DNA from: Entamoeba invadens IP1
Taxonomy: Eukaryota > Evosea > Mastigamoebida > Endamoebidae
Assembly: GCF_000330505.1 (NCBI RefSeq)
Contig: NW_004443736.1
Location: forward strand, 91,527 to 132,565
Direction: 5' to 3'
Length of the DNA stretch: 41,039 nucleotides
Under the pieces are notes generated by a model, which was given only the letters and a program-made list of their open reading frames with translations, ran no database searches and was not told the DNA's origin. Shown piece by piece: positions 1-9,387 of this stretch; the first letter of the stretch is position 1, and each line of letters opens with the position of its first letter. The position numbers and the translations under genes were made by a program.

Positions 1-60
1 CAATAAGTCAGATTAAGTTAATATACCTGTTACATTTCGTTTTAATAAAATATATTTTCA

Positions 61-762
61 TCAAAAAGTTTGTATAGAGATTTCCGTATACCGGTCATCG
101 GCATATTTACAAATGACAATAAACTTCCATCTTGGCTGCAATTGTTGAGCTTTTTGGGCATGACCAAATAGAGGGTTTCGAGTCATTGCTATAACTTCAT
201 TTGCAAATTTTCTGATGTAAGCTTCTGCATATTTGAACAAATTTTTGGCCTTTTCTCTTTGTTCTGGCTCTCTAAAAAAAGCTCGGTCTACTTTGGTATA
301 AAAGTAATATTTCTTTCTCCAAAAAGAACTAATAATAGTTTTAATCCGACGACTTATAAACACGTCGAGAATGGGTTCAATAAACATCAAGGCCACTATA
401 ACTTTTCTTTCAGTTATTCGTTGAATTTCGAGTTGGTCCAATATGAATTTAAAAGAATGAAAGAGTCTTTCTAACGCATTGATGTCATCGCTTGTAAATA
501 ACCCAGGCAACACAAGACCAATGAGCCAATTTCTCAGCTTTTCCATTTCTTCACAAAAATTAAACATGTCTGTATATATCTTACCCATATGCACTTGTAA
601 TTCCAATTCTCGTTGTTGTAAGTTTTCAACACCAGCTTCTAAACTCAGAGCCAAAGTGTGTTGAGGTCTTCTAAATAATCCTAGATTTTTTGGTTTGATT
701 GGAGTGTCACTCACTGATAATTGAATTATTGCAAATAATAGGTATAAAAAACATAAAACCAT
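61..762 (-). CDS. Secreted helical protein of unknown function
   Basis: This 233-aa open frame begins with a short hydrophobic segment (about residues 2-18, MVLCFLYLLFAIIQLSVS) that looks like a cleavable signal peptide, so the product is probably secreted or lodged in the endomembrane system. The mature part is rich in charged and hydrophobic heptads (about residues 40-75 and 90-190) and should be mainly alpha-helical. It has only two mature cysteines and no second clear membrane segment. I recognise no domain. The start is chosen because the signal peptide begins directly at this ATG and the upstream DNA becomes AT-rich and stop-laden. The next gene on the same strand (RNase T2-like) also encodes a signal peptide, but about 320 bp of spacer separates them, so co-transcription is not implied. 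Confidence 0.7.
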   Translation of the reverse strand: MVLCFLYLLFAIIQLSVSDTPIKPKNLGLFRRPQHTLALSLEAGVENLQQRELELQVHMGKIYTDMFNFCEEMEKLRNWLIGLVLPGLFTSDDINALERLFHSFKFILDQLEIQRITERKVIVALMFIEPILDVFISRRIKTIISSFWRKKYYFYTKVDRAFFREPEQREKAKNLFKYAEAYIRKFANEVIAMTRNPLFGHAQKAQQLQPRWKFIVICKYADDRYTEISIQTF

Positions 763-1086
763 ATTTATTGAGATGAATTTTTATATTTTTAATTTGATGT
801 TATATTATTTTTTAAAAAATATATTTAATTAACTTAAAAATTGTTTTTTATCCTCAATTTTTTATAATTAAGAAATTTGTTGTTTAAAAAATGAAAGTTA
901 ATACATAAGATATATTTAACGACAAATTGTTAAAAATATTTACTTTTTTGCTAAATTAAAAAACAGTAAATAAATTATTATGTTAATAATCATTGAAATC
1001 TAAATTAATAGTCATGTTTCAACATTTTAAAATATACATTTATATACTATATATAAACAGTATATAGTTATACACTGTATATTTAA
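763..1086. other. AT-rich intergenic spacer
   Basis: This spacer separates two minus-strand genes. It is almost entirely A and T with short poly-A and poly-T tracts. It must hold the promoter of the gene at 61-762 and the 3' end of the RNase T2-like gene. I see no further gene or structured element. Confidence 0.7.
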
Positions 1087-2511
1087 TCAATATGGACACT
1101 TATTTCTTGGTATTTTTTCTGGATTTCTCAAATATTCAGGAAGTGGTAACAATTTAATCATATCTCTGCATCTTACATCATCATATCTAAATATTTTATC
1201 TGGGCAATTTATCAGTTTTGGGTATTTTGAGTTTCCTTTAGCGTCGTAACACACATTAACTTCATACAAAGAATTGTCGTTTCTGCAACAAATTGACACA
1301 TCAACTCCAAAGTAATTTTTTAACACCTTTTTAATATCTTTTTTGTGATACAATTTGCCCGTCTCAATTTTTAATTCACTTCTTTGTAATAAATCCCATA
1401 TATTAACTCTGTCAAACAATTTAATTGCCGTTCTCATATAATCAGTTGGCCCTTTCGGCCCTTTAAACATTCGCATTGCACAACTTCCGTGTTTGTCCCA
1501 TTGATATACAGCAAAACGACATTCTTTAACTGACATCCATTTCTTATTGACATCCATCATTAATTCGGTATCTTGAAGTAACATATTTTCAACATTATCG
1601 GGACCAAAAAAGTTGGTACAGCAGTACATATTTCTGTTTTTGTAAAAATGAGGCCAGTACCCATGGAGTGTAAATCCTTCTTTTACTTCTGTGTTTTCAG
1701 GAAAATCACAGTTCCCATCAATACACAATTCCCCAAGCCAATACTGCGAATGAACAAAAAAGTCTGGATCATAAAAATTGGAATAATATTTACACATGGT
1801 ATAAGAAGAAAGTGTTTCCAGAATCTTCTTCATTGGAAATATATCTGGTGTCACTGGAATTTGATTAAAAAATTGACAATTTGGTGGTAAGAAGGGAAAT
1901 TCCTTTTTCTTGGCTTCTTTTATTAATTGTTGTTTTTTATTTGTTTTGACTTTTAGTTTAACATCCATTTCTGTTTGTTTTGCAGGTTTTGGTGGTGTTG
2001 GTAAATATACCTTTTGTAATTGAGCTGTAATTTTGGGCCTGACAACTTGTTCTTCTCTTTGTGGTGTTTGTCGTGTTTGTTCTGTTGGCTTTAATAACTC
2101 TTTTGATAATTTACTTGTTTGATGTTTTAAATCTTTGATTTGATGTTGTTGAGTTTGAGGAACTTGTTGTTGGTCAAGTGGTTGTTGATGAGGTGGCAAA
2201 TCAAATTGTTGTTGTGGATAATTTTGGGGAATAAATGGTCTTTGACGTCGTGTTTGACCACGTCCTCGGGATCTAAAACTGGGTGGTCTTTCATCAAAGG
2301 GATGTGGTTGTGGAAGACTTCGATCTAATGGCTGAAGGGAAGGAAACTCATCTTCATAATTGTCTTCAGTTTTTTTCTTGTCTGGTTGTCCGAATGATAA
2401 CTCTAAAAATACTAACAATATCCAAAACATGTAAAAAATTATTAAATTAGTTATTAACTTGTAACTGTAATATAAAAGACCTTTAATTAAAAAATCAACA
2501 TAAGGGAACAA
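1087..2511 (-). CDS. Secreted RNase T2-family protein with Pro/Gln-rich linker
   Basis: The frame is 474 aa long, but the likely start is Met28 (codon at 2430-2428). From there MFWILLVFLELSFG forms a clean signal peptide. Residues about 43-205 are low-complexity: acidic, then Pro/Gln/Arg-rich, then Lys-rich. The RNase T2 domain occupies about residues 206-474. Conserved site CAS I appears as HGYWP (283-287) and CAS II as YQWDKHGSC (336-344); family members usually have HEWxKHGTC. His283 and His341 match the two catalytic histidines, but the His-Glu pair before Trp338 is replaced by Tyr-Gln. Many cysteines in the domain fit a disulfide-bonded secreted enzyme. RNase T2 enzymes cleave RNA through a 2',3'-cyclic intermediate in acidic vacuoles or outside the cell; whether this copy is fully active is uncertain. 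The extra 27 residues upstream of Met28 are probably not translated. Confidence 0.85.
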   Translation of the reverse strand: MFPYVDFLIKGLLYYSYKLITNLIIFYMFWILLVFLELSFGQPDKKKTEDNYEDEFPSLQPLDRSLPQPHPFDERPPSFRSRGRGQTRRQRPFIPQNYPQQQFDLPPHQQPLDQQQVPQTQQHQIKDLKHQTSKLSKELLKPTEQTRQTPQREEQVVRPKITAQLQKVYLPTPPKPAKQTEMDVKLKVKTNKKQQLIKEAKKKEFPFLPPNCQFFNQIPVTPDIFPMKKILETLSSYTMCKYYSNFYDPDFFVHSQYWLGELCIDGNCDFPENTEVKEGFTLHGYWPHFYKNRNMYCCTNFFGPDNVENMLLQDTELMMDVNKKWMSVKECRFAVYQWDKHGSCAMRMFKGPKGPTDYMRTAIKLFDRVNIWDLLQRSELKIETGKLYHKKDIKKVLKNYFGVDVSICCRNDNSLYEVNVCYDAKGNSKYPKLINCPDKIFRYDDVRCRDMIKLLPLPEYLRNPEKIPRNKCPY

Positions 2512-2859
2512 ATATTTTAATTATGACTATAAATTTATTATATTAAGTTCAATTAAAAATAATTTTTAGGGTTCTATAATCTTTGAAATAAAATTATATC
2601 TTATTATTTTTATTTAACAATTAAAATGTCTTCATATACAGTAAAGACTTCGATAAAATGGGAGACAAGAAAAATAAACTACAGTAAAAATTCTATCGGT
2701 GTGTGGTTTTGACCAATCAAAAGTGGCCTACACATTGATAGAATATAATGATTTCCCACATTTTTGGCATCAAACCCCGCAAAAATAATGTCAATTGCAA
2801 ATTTGTTTTTATTTTAAAAGAGTAAAGACTTGGTAATAAAAACTTAAAAAGAAAAAAAA

Positions 2860-2940
2860 ATGTCAAACAAAAATAAATTCAAAAAAGATAAGAAAAGAAA
2901 AGCAGAAAATGTTCCTCTCAAAATATTAAACTTCAAATGA
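2860..2940 (+). CDS. Short Lys-rich open frame inside the TIR element
   Basis: This frame encodes 26 residues, beginning MSNKNKFKKDKKRK and ending in NFK before a TGA, preceded by an A-rich stretch. It lies upstream of the HSP70 fragment and on the same strand. It may be the leftover start of a transposase gene whose remainder was lost, or simply an A-rich sequence that happens to be open. No function can be assigned. Confidence 0.25.
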   Translation: MSNKNKFKKDKKRKAENVPLKILNFK

Positions 2941-2982
2941 TAATATAAAATGCACTGATTTCCACACACCAATCACAAGAGC

Positions 2983-3500
2983 ACGCTTGTGATAGGTGTG
3001 ATGACAGAATTGATACCACAAAAACTTAACAATTTCAGCAAGGAAGTCACAGATATTTACGACACATGCAGACAACCAGCCAGGCGTGCTCATCCAAGTC
3101 TTTGAGGGCGAGGCATCTATGGCATCACATTGCAACATGCTTGGAAAGTTTGGGTTGTTTGGTATCTTATTAGCACCACGTGGAGTCTCACAGTTGAAGT
3201 CACATTTGACACAAATGCAAATGGGATATTAAATGTGTCGGCTGTAAACGAGACAACAGGAAAGAAGACTCTCAAAGGCACAGGTGGACAAGATGGTTGC
3301 AGACGCAAAAGAGTTCAAGGCAAAGGACGACAAGATGATGACTTTTGAGGCTAAAAATCGACACTAACTTGCTACTGTATAATAACACAGTGAACAAGCA
3401 AATTTCTTCAAGGTTATCAACAGAAGACAATGCAACAATCGAGGCTGATGTCAAAGACGTACTTAAGTTGTAAATTGACAAGAACCAATCCGCACCAAAA
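2983..3500 (+). pseudogene. HSP70 C-terminal fragment (substrate-binding domain), frameshifted
   Basis: Reading the plus strand across frames gives a recognisable HSP70 substrate-binding domain and lid. GVMTELIP (from 2995) is followed in another frame by [20 protein letters not shown] (about 3043-3105) and LGKF. A further frame gives [20 protein letters not shown] (about 3208-3267). After an apparent loss of about a dozen codons come LSKAQVDKMVADAKEF, then LSTEDNATIEADVKDVLK, and a stop at 3471-3473. The ATPase domain is absent. At least three frameshifts plus a stop rule out an HSP70 product. The fragment lies wholly inside the terminal inverted repeats at 2680-3780, which points to capture of a host gene piece by a transposon. 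Confidence 0.85.
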
Positions 3501-3780
3501 GTCCACGTGTTTATACAAAAACACAATGCGTTGTTCTTATTCTAAACAATTAAACGATTTAAAAAATTCATATTATTATTTTATGTTTACACGTGTCGTG
3601 TTTTTTTCTCAAAAAAAACAAATAATACATTTTGTCATTTTTCTTGATTGTGGATAGTTTTACAAATTTCATTATTTTTTAGTTTTTTTTTGCCAGAAAT
3701 TAAAAAAGAAAAGAAAAAAAATTACACACCTTGGGAAAACCATTTTCATGACTCCACACACCGATAGAATTTTTACTGTA

Positions 3781-4390
3781 ATTTTGAGTCACAACAATTA
3801 TTTGACATTTAAACATATTGTCTAACAAATAGCAAAAATATTATGTGTCAACGCTTTATAAATGAAAATTTATTTTATTGTTTTGATAATTTGACTATAT
3901 AAGCATAATTTAGGTGCCTTTTTTAAAATAATAGAAATTGGGTGTCAGAAAACCAAATGGCATTGTTTTTATTTGGGATATTTATTATTTTTGGGACTGT
4001 CCTTTCCCACCCTCACCCCGTTTACCAAAATAAAATGTTTGTCGCGAGTGTTTTTTAAAGGGAGTCCACTTTTCAGCCACTGTTTGTGCGTTTCCATGTC
4101 ACCCACTTTCCTTGTCCGTATTGTGTGGACGCGGATGTGGTTCACCCCGCTTGCGGGGGGGGGGTCAGGGGGGATCCGCGCCAAGGGAGGACTTGGAAAG
4201 TGGGTGAAACGGTGCACAAACAGACTGTTTGAGTGCGTCTTTATGAGCCTTCTTTTCAATGCTCCGTCTCACTCAGTTTCCACTAACTCGAGGTGAATTT
4301 TCGGCATTTCTTGCATTCGGGAACCAGACCAAATATCATCCAAAACGCGCATTTACTATAATTATAATTATAAAATTATAAAATATTGTA
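3781..4390. other. GC-richer non-coding patch with a G-run between two elements
   Basis: Between the two TIR elements, about 3969-4330 is much richer in G and C than the rest of the window. It includes a run of about ten G at about 4155-4164. Both strands are open for about 100 codons here, but neither translation resembles a protein; the openness follows from base composition. TTTCCCACCCTCACCCC at 4003-4019 recurs in inverted form at 5564-5581, on the far side of the next element. This may mark the ends of an older transposon into which that element inserted. Confidence 0.45.
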
Positions 4391-5541
4391 CAGTGGTGGT
4401 ATAAATCCACTTAATTTAGAATAAACCCACTTAAGTGAGTAAAGTTTGTGAAACTTTGGTTGAACTTTAAGCCAAAATAGAAAATAATAAGTACCACCCT
4501 TTATAAATATAAAAAAGGTTTGATTGGGTCTTTTTTTGTTTTTTGAGAAAAAAGCCAATTTTGCTCGAGAAGAAAAAAAAATATTTGAAATGGTTTTTTA
4601 TTTTAATTAAAATAAACTTAAAATATAGCTTTTGTTTTTTACAAAATTAGTTTCGAAAATTATTTTCTTTTGACGAAAAGAAGCTCAAAAAAGGTTCAAA
4701 AAGTGAAAAAAGAACATTAACAAGCACAATGGACAAGCTTGAAAATAAAAGCCGGTTTGAATTTGTGGTCTTTTTGTGCACATCAGTTCAGTGATTGTTT
4801 TATGAACAAATAACATTTAAAAATATTTCATAACAGTTGTTGTTAAGATTCAAAATAAGATGAGAGAAAGATAAAAAACATAAACAAACGAATTAAAATA
4901 AACGAATATTTAAACAAAAACAATAACAAATAAAAAACATTTAAGGAACAATTGGTTAAAAAAACGGGATAATACAAAGAATTGAGTTTTGGGGATTGAG
5001 ATTGAATTGATTATTTTTTAATTTAATAAACTTCAAAGTCGGTATTTTTAAATTAAACTTTTGAGCTTTTGTTGAAAACTGTTTTTAAGAAACATTTGGA
5101 CCAAAAAATGAGTTACATTTTGTGTAAATCGTAAAAAGTGGTTTTTTACACAAAAATGTAAAAATTGAACACTTTTTGGTCAAATACCAAATGAATTCTG
5201 GATTCGACAAGTTTTCCACTTGAAGCGTTGAAAACAGTGTTTAAACTTGAAAAGGACTTAAAATATCATAAAGTCTTTATTAGAACAAGTCAACATATAC
5301 ACTAGCCCAAGTTTTGCTTATGTAATGAAATAAATTAAAATTAATTGTTTTTTCTTTTTTGTTTTTTTTGTTATTAAAATGTTATTTTTAATAAAAAATA
5401 ATTTGTTATTATTAAAATGTTTTTGTCTTATAACATAATTTCAGTTTTTTTAAAATTTTTTTTGTTATTTCCAAAAATAAAACCAAAATTTACTCACTTA
5501 AGTGGGTTTATTCCAAATTAAGTACTTAAATATTGCCACTG
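4391..5541. mobile_element. 1.15-kb MITE-like element with long TIRs, no coding capacity
   Basis: Inverted repeats of about 53-55 bp bound this element, 4391-4443 and 5489-5541. Both ends start with CAGTGG and share the nearly identical core GAATAAACCCACTTAAGTGA. TA dinucleotides flank it at 4389-4390 and 5542-5543, as expected for a Tc1/mariner target-site duplication. The 1,151-bp interior is AT-rich with many stops in all frames and no recognisable protein, so it is a non-autonomous element. The first 20 or so terminal bases have diverged between the arms more than the core has. Confidence 0.8.
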
Positions 5542-5684
5542 TAAATAAATTCTATATTTAGATGGGGTGAGGGTGGGGAAAGCCCGCCCCTATTATTTTT
5601 GTTCTTTTTAGAGAAAAACAAAAAATGACAACTTATTTAAAAAATAAATACGATAGACATATTTAAAGTTTTAAATAAACAATA

Positions 5685-5927
5685 CAGGGTGGATAAAAAA
5701 CTGCTTCCGTTTTTTAAACCACTTTTTATCAATTTAATAGTTATAAATAATAACATTATAATAAAAGTATGATACAAATTACCACTTAGGACATAAAAAG
5801 TCTTTACGAGGCATATTATACCTTCATGGTAAACAGTATTATACATTTTATTATATTAATATCATATAATTCATTAAATCAAGTGAAAGCGGTTAAAAAG
5901 ACGGAAGCGGTTTTTTAGCCCACCCTG
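5685..5927. mobile_element. 243-bp MITE with CAGGGTGG termini
   Basis: The two ends are inverted copies over about 45 bp. Both begin CAGGGTGG and contain GCTTCCGT a short distance in. TA flanks the element at 5683-5684 and 5928-5929. The size, TA duplication and absence of coding capacity define a miniature inverted-repeat element of the Tc1/mariner type. It sits about 20 bp upstream of the recognisable start of the LINE remnant. Confidence 0.8.
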
Positions 5928-5945
5928 TATATCCGAATTTAATTA

Positions 5946-7435
5946 ACTTAAAAAATTTTACAATTATCGGATTTAATTCCACTTTTTGGGAGACCAACCC
6001 TACACAAAAGAGACACCACAAACGGTGAGTCGTCAAAAGTAGCTATCGATGCCTCCGATAAACGAGATCTTCCACTGAAAGTTATACCGGTGGCTAAATA
6101 GGTTCTGGTAAACTCTAAAGGGGATATACTAGTAAGAGTAAGTCGAGCCTTGTCACCTCGCATATTCGCTGTTCCAGCAAGTCTTAACTTATTATTTCGA
6201 AAGGCTTTGAAGGAAACGCTCTGGACTTAAAGAGTCATATTGTCTCTCCGTTTTATCTTGCCAAGACGACTGTGGCAAGGAGATTGTGTGAATCTACTTG
6301 AAGTACCTATGGCACAGTGATTCGAATGTTGCAAACCATATGCAATACATAGCCGATTATTTTGGCAGTCTGAGCTGTAGCCTGCTTGCGGAAGAAGATG
6401 ACAAAGCAAGAGCTGCAAGACTGCATATAGAAAGAAGCCGCAGAATAAAAATTCAATTGCAGTGGTTCTGAATGTCATATCTGAAAAGATAAACTCCTTC
6501 TACTTTGAGCAGTGGAAGTCCAAAAAACGAGGCTGGTATCCTTCCTAGAATGCTTGAGAATTTCTCATGCAACAAAAATATCTCAGGAAAGGCATGGAAG
6601 AACTGCAACATCAAAAGGGATGCATTCATTCAAGTTGTGAGAATGCAGGAAAAGGCAACCTTTTGTGGGACGAGGAAGGCAATCATCACTAGAAATAAGT
6701 CTGATGCACGATGCTACTGCTGCAAAAATCAGATTGCCAACATAGGACACATCTTGCTGAGTTGTCCAATGACCAAGAAGTCCCAAAGAGCCAGACACGA
6801 TGTAGTTTGTGACAAAATCCACATGGCATTGCTGAAGAGGCTGAAGATGATAGATAAGAACACCTCAATGACGGTGCCTCCCAAAGACATGTACGACGAA
6901 AGTGAAAAAAAATGTGGTCATTGCCGAAAGAAATTTGCTCTGTGATGACAGGCAAAGCTTTGCTCGAAGACCCGACATTTATTTGCAAGACAATAAAGCA
7001 AAAAAAGGTTATGTGATTGATGTCACAATTGGAAAAGATGAAAACCTCGCCACTGCTTACTTCCGAAAAGTGTCAAAATACAGCACACGTTGCGAGAAGC
7101 TTCGAAGTGCAAGGAATCTGCGATGTGTGACCACTATTCCTGTGGTCATAACGATAAGTGGACTGATAAACAAGCTTTCTGTGGAAAGGATAGAGAAGCT
7201 GTTGAAGATCAGATTGGACCTACACAAGATAAATAGGGATGTTACAATCTCTCGTATGAAGGATCTGATGACTCCCTTGAGTCATGGGAGATCTTCCTTT
7301 GAGCCAGGAAACTCACTGGATTGTTTTCCACATGACGTATCGGGAATAGAGAGTCCAGAAGGCGAAGAGATGGTTGAAGGAGAAGACTGTTCCGAGCCAT
7401 TTAATTCAATAACAAATCAAATTGTAAATGTATAA
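5946..7435 (+). mobile_element. 5'-truncated non-LTR retrotransposon (RLE-type LINE), CCHC finger and endonuclease
   Basis: The readable core is two frames, 6505-6945 and 6902-7435, joined at an A8 run (about 6905-6912) where one base has slipped. The first holds a C-x2-C-x8-H-x4-C knuckle (6712-6765, ending GHILLSC). The second has RRPD followed by 14 residues and VIDV, fitting the RPD-x(12-14)-D core of the restriction-like endonuclease of R2/R4-type LINEs. This is the architecture of Entamoeba LINEs: reverse transcriptase, then CCHC, then endonuclease. Upstream (about 5946-6500) only scattered frames such as VRVSRALSPRIF and KINSFYFEQWKSKKRGW remain, probably the end of the reverse transcriptase region. 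The polymerase core is missing, so this copy is dead. The product would nick the target site for target-primed reverse transcription. Confidence 0.75.
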
Positions 7436-8249
7436 TTGAATTCTTGGTGTTATTTATTTTTAATATAATTAAAAATGTTATTTTTCGTTATGTTGTTGTA
7501 ATAAAATGGGTTATTATCTTAAAAAGAAAAAAGTGGTCGTGTGTACATGGTAATTTCAAGATATTATGAGTTCCGTTCTATAATTTAAAAAGGATCAGTT
7601 TTGTGGCATTGTTTAGACATATTAATAAGTTTTTTTTTGTTTATTATAATTGTCGATATAAAATTATAAAGTGTTTAAGTTAAATTAGACAATTCAAATT
7701 TGTTATACATCTAAAAAGTCCATTTTTTCAAAAGTTGGCATTTTTGAGTAAAACTTCAAATAAAGTTCTCTATCGAATGATAACTAAGTTTTGATTGGCT
7801 AAAATTCCCGTTCTTGAGAGGTTATATTATATAAAAATAACCATATAATTTTAATAATTAATTTTTTGTGTGTAATAAAATAAAAATACACATTTTTTAT
7901 AATATATTTAAGTTTATTACACAATTTTTATACACTTTACACAATAAAATAAAAAGAGTACAAGTATATCAAATATTGAAATAGTGTTAAGTGTAATAAA
8001 TATTTATCATAAATTTTATCAAAATACAAGTATATATTATTAACACTTATCATTTTTGTTAATTATTATAAAAAAATTATAAAATCAAACACGATCATAT
8101 TACACAAATATGTGTTGTTAATTCAAAAAACGAGTAGTTTTATTATTATAATAAGCAAAATAATATTGATACATTTACTTATATTTTTTATATACATTTT
8201 TTTTAAAAAATATTAGTGTATAAAAGTAACGAATTAATATTAAAAACAT
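7436..8249. other. AT-rich spacer after the LINE
   Basis: The first 150 bp or so are probably the 3' untranslated tail of the LINE. The rest is AT-rich with no open frame of note. It must contain the promoter of the surface-protein gene that starts at 8250. I see no structured RNA or repeat pair. Confidence 0.6.
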
Positions 8250-9387
8250 ATGTTTGTTTTCTTTTTGCTTACACTTAGTATAGCTGCAGACATGTATTCT
8301 TTAGAATGTGAAGACGATTATTGTATTTATTACATAACTAACAAATGTTATGTTACTCGTTTTACTGACACTTCTAAAACATACCAGAAAGTAAAAATGA
8401 GTTCTAATGGCATATATGATTTGTATTATGCTGCAACGTGTTCTTCTATCGAAACCGATTGGACCACAGATACTACAACTCATAATTTTGTTGCAAAATC
8501 ATTTACTTTAACAGAATTGAACGATAATGCAAAATACCTTTTTAAGGCAACGTTTTATTTTAATACCAATTTTTGCACAGATGATACTAAAGCATTACCA
8601 GAATATTATTACTTATCAAGTGGTTGTATATCAGAGAATGGTAGTTATTATATTCCTGATTTTGATGGTAAAAATGTCTTCTTTACTTATTACACTGACT
8701 CTAAATGTAAAATATTAGACACCAATCCAAACACAATATTTCCCGTTAACACGTGCCTTGATTCTGGTAAAATTGATAAAGTCCAATATATTACTGCAAA
8801 TCTTTATAAACGTGATGCAGAAGATCATTTTGAAATTTATGTCCAAAACACATGCTACACTGATTATATCAATTCGGATGGTACGAATATGTTTGTAGTT
8901 AAATCGGATGGATTAATGTATCAAACTATTACATGTCCAGGCTTAAATGATATTTCAGATCTTGCAGTGGTGATGAATTTAAAGTTACTAAGGTCACCAC
9001 AATCCCAGAGTATTACTATGCCGATCGTTATTATAAGAACATAGATTGCAATCAATTATCTTCTGTTAATAATCAAAATAGAGTTAATTATTACTATACA
9101 AAAGTGGCAACTTGCAATGACAAAGATTCATCAAATTTTACAATCACAAAAATGCAATTACTTTTAATTACTACGACTCAAAGTGTGAAAAACCAAATGA
9201 AACAAATCCAAAGTTGGTTCAAAAGTATGATGTTTGTACCAAAAACAATAAAAACGAGTACATTATGTATTTTTATGGTAAGGATTATGAATATGTTGCT
9301 CCTGTCACACCAGACGACCCAGATAAAAACAATTGTTTTGGAATGATTATTGCTTTCATTACGATGATCGTTATGATAATCATTTAA
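8250..9387 (+). pseudogene. Surface protein with repeated Cys modules, two frameshifts
   Basis: The first 250 or so codons form one open frame with a signal peptide (MFVFFLLTLSIAADM). The reading then continues in another frame from about 8960 (SCSGDEFKVTKVTTIPEYYY) and in a third from about 9151 to a TAA at 9385-9387. The last part ends in a hydrophobic tail (GMIIAFITMIVMIII), which suggests a membrane or GPI anchor. The reconstructed order is signal peptide, cysteine-containing modules, anchor. The modules look duplicated: PEYYY and Y-x-DSKC with a following NP and C occur in both halves. No known domain is recognised. The two shifts could be real decay or sequence errors, because the coding character is otherwise well kept. 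Confidence 0.65.

Larger units (their letters stand above)
2682..3778. mobile_element. Non-autonomous TIR element (mariner-like) enclosing an HSP70 fragment
   Basis: Perfect inverted repeats of 27 bp lie at 2680-2706 and 3754-3780. Each begins TA then CAGTAAAAATTC, so the element proper is 2682-3778 (1,097 bp) with TA target-site duplications at 2680-2681 and 3779-3780. A TA duplication plus CAGT-type termini is the hallmark of the Tc1/mariner superfamily. The interior has no transposase domain. It contains a 26-codon open frame at 2860-2940 and a frameshifted HSP70 fragment, so the element depends on a transposase supplied elsewhere. The intact repeats suggest fairly recent mobility. Confidence 0.8.

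Noticed and set aside
3969..4296. Open frames of about 100 codons on both strands
   Set aside because: Both strands are open because the patch is locally GC-rich. Neither translation has domain-like features and the region lies between transposons.
4376..4558. 60-codon minus-strand frame at the left end of the CAGTGG element
   Set aside because: It reads through the terminal repeat and poly-A tracts and has no protein-like pattern.
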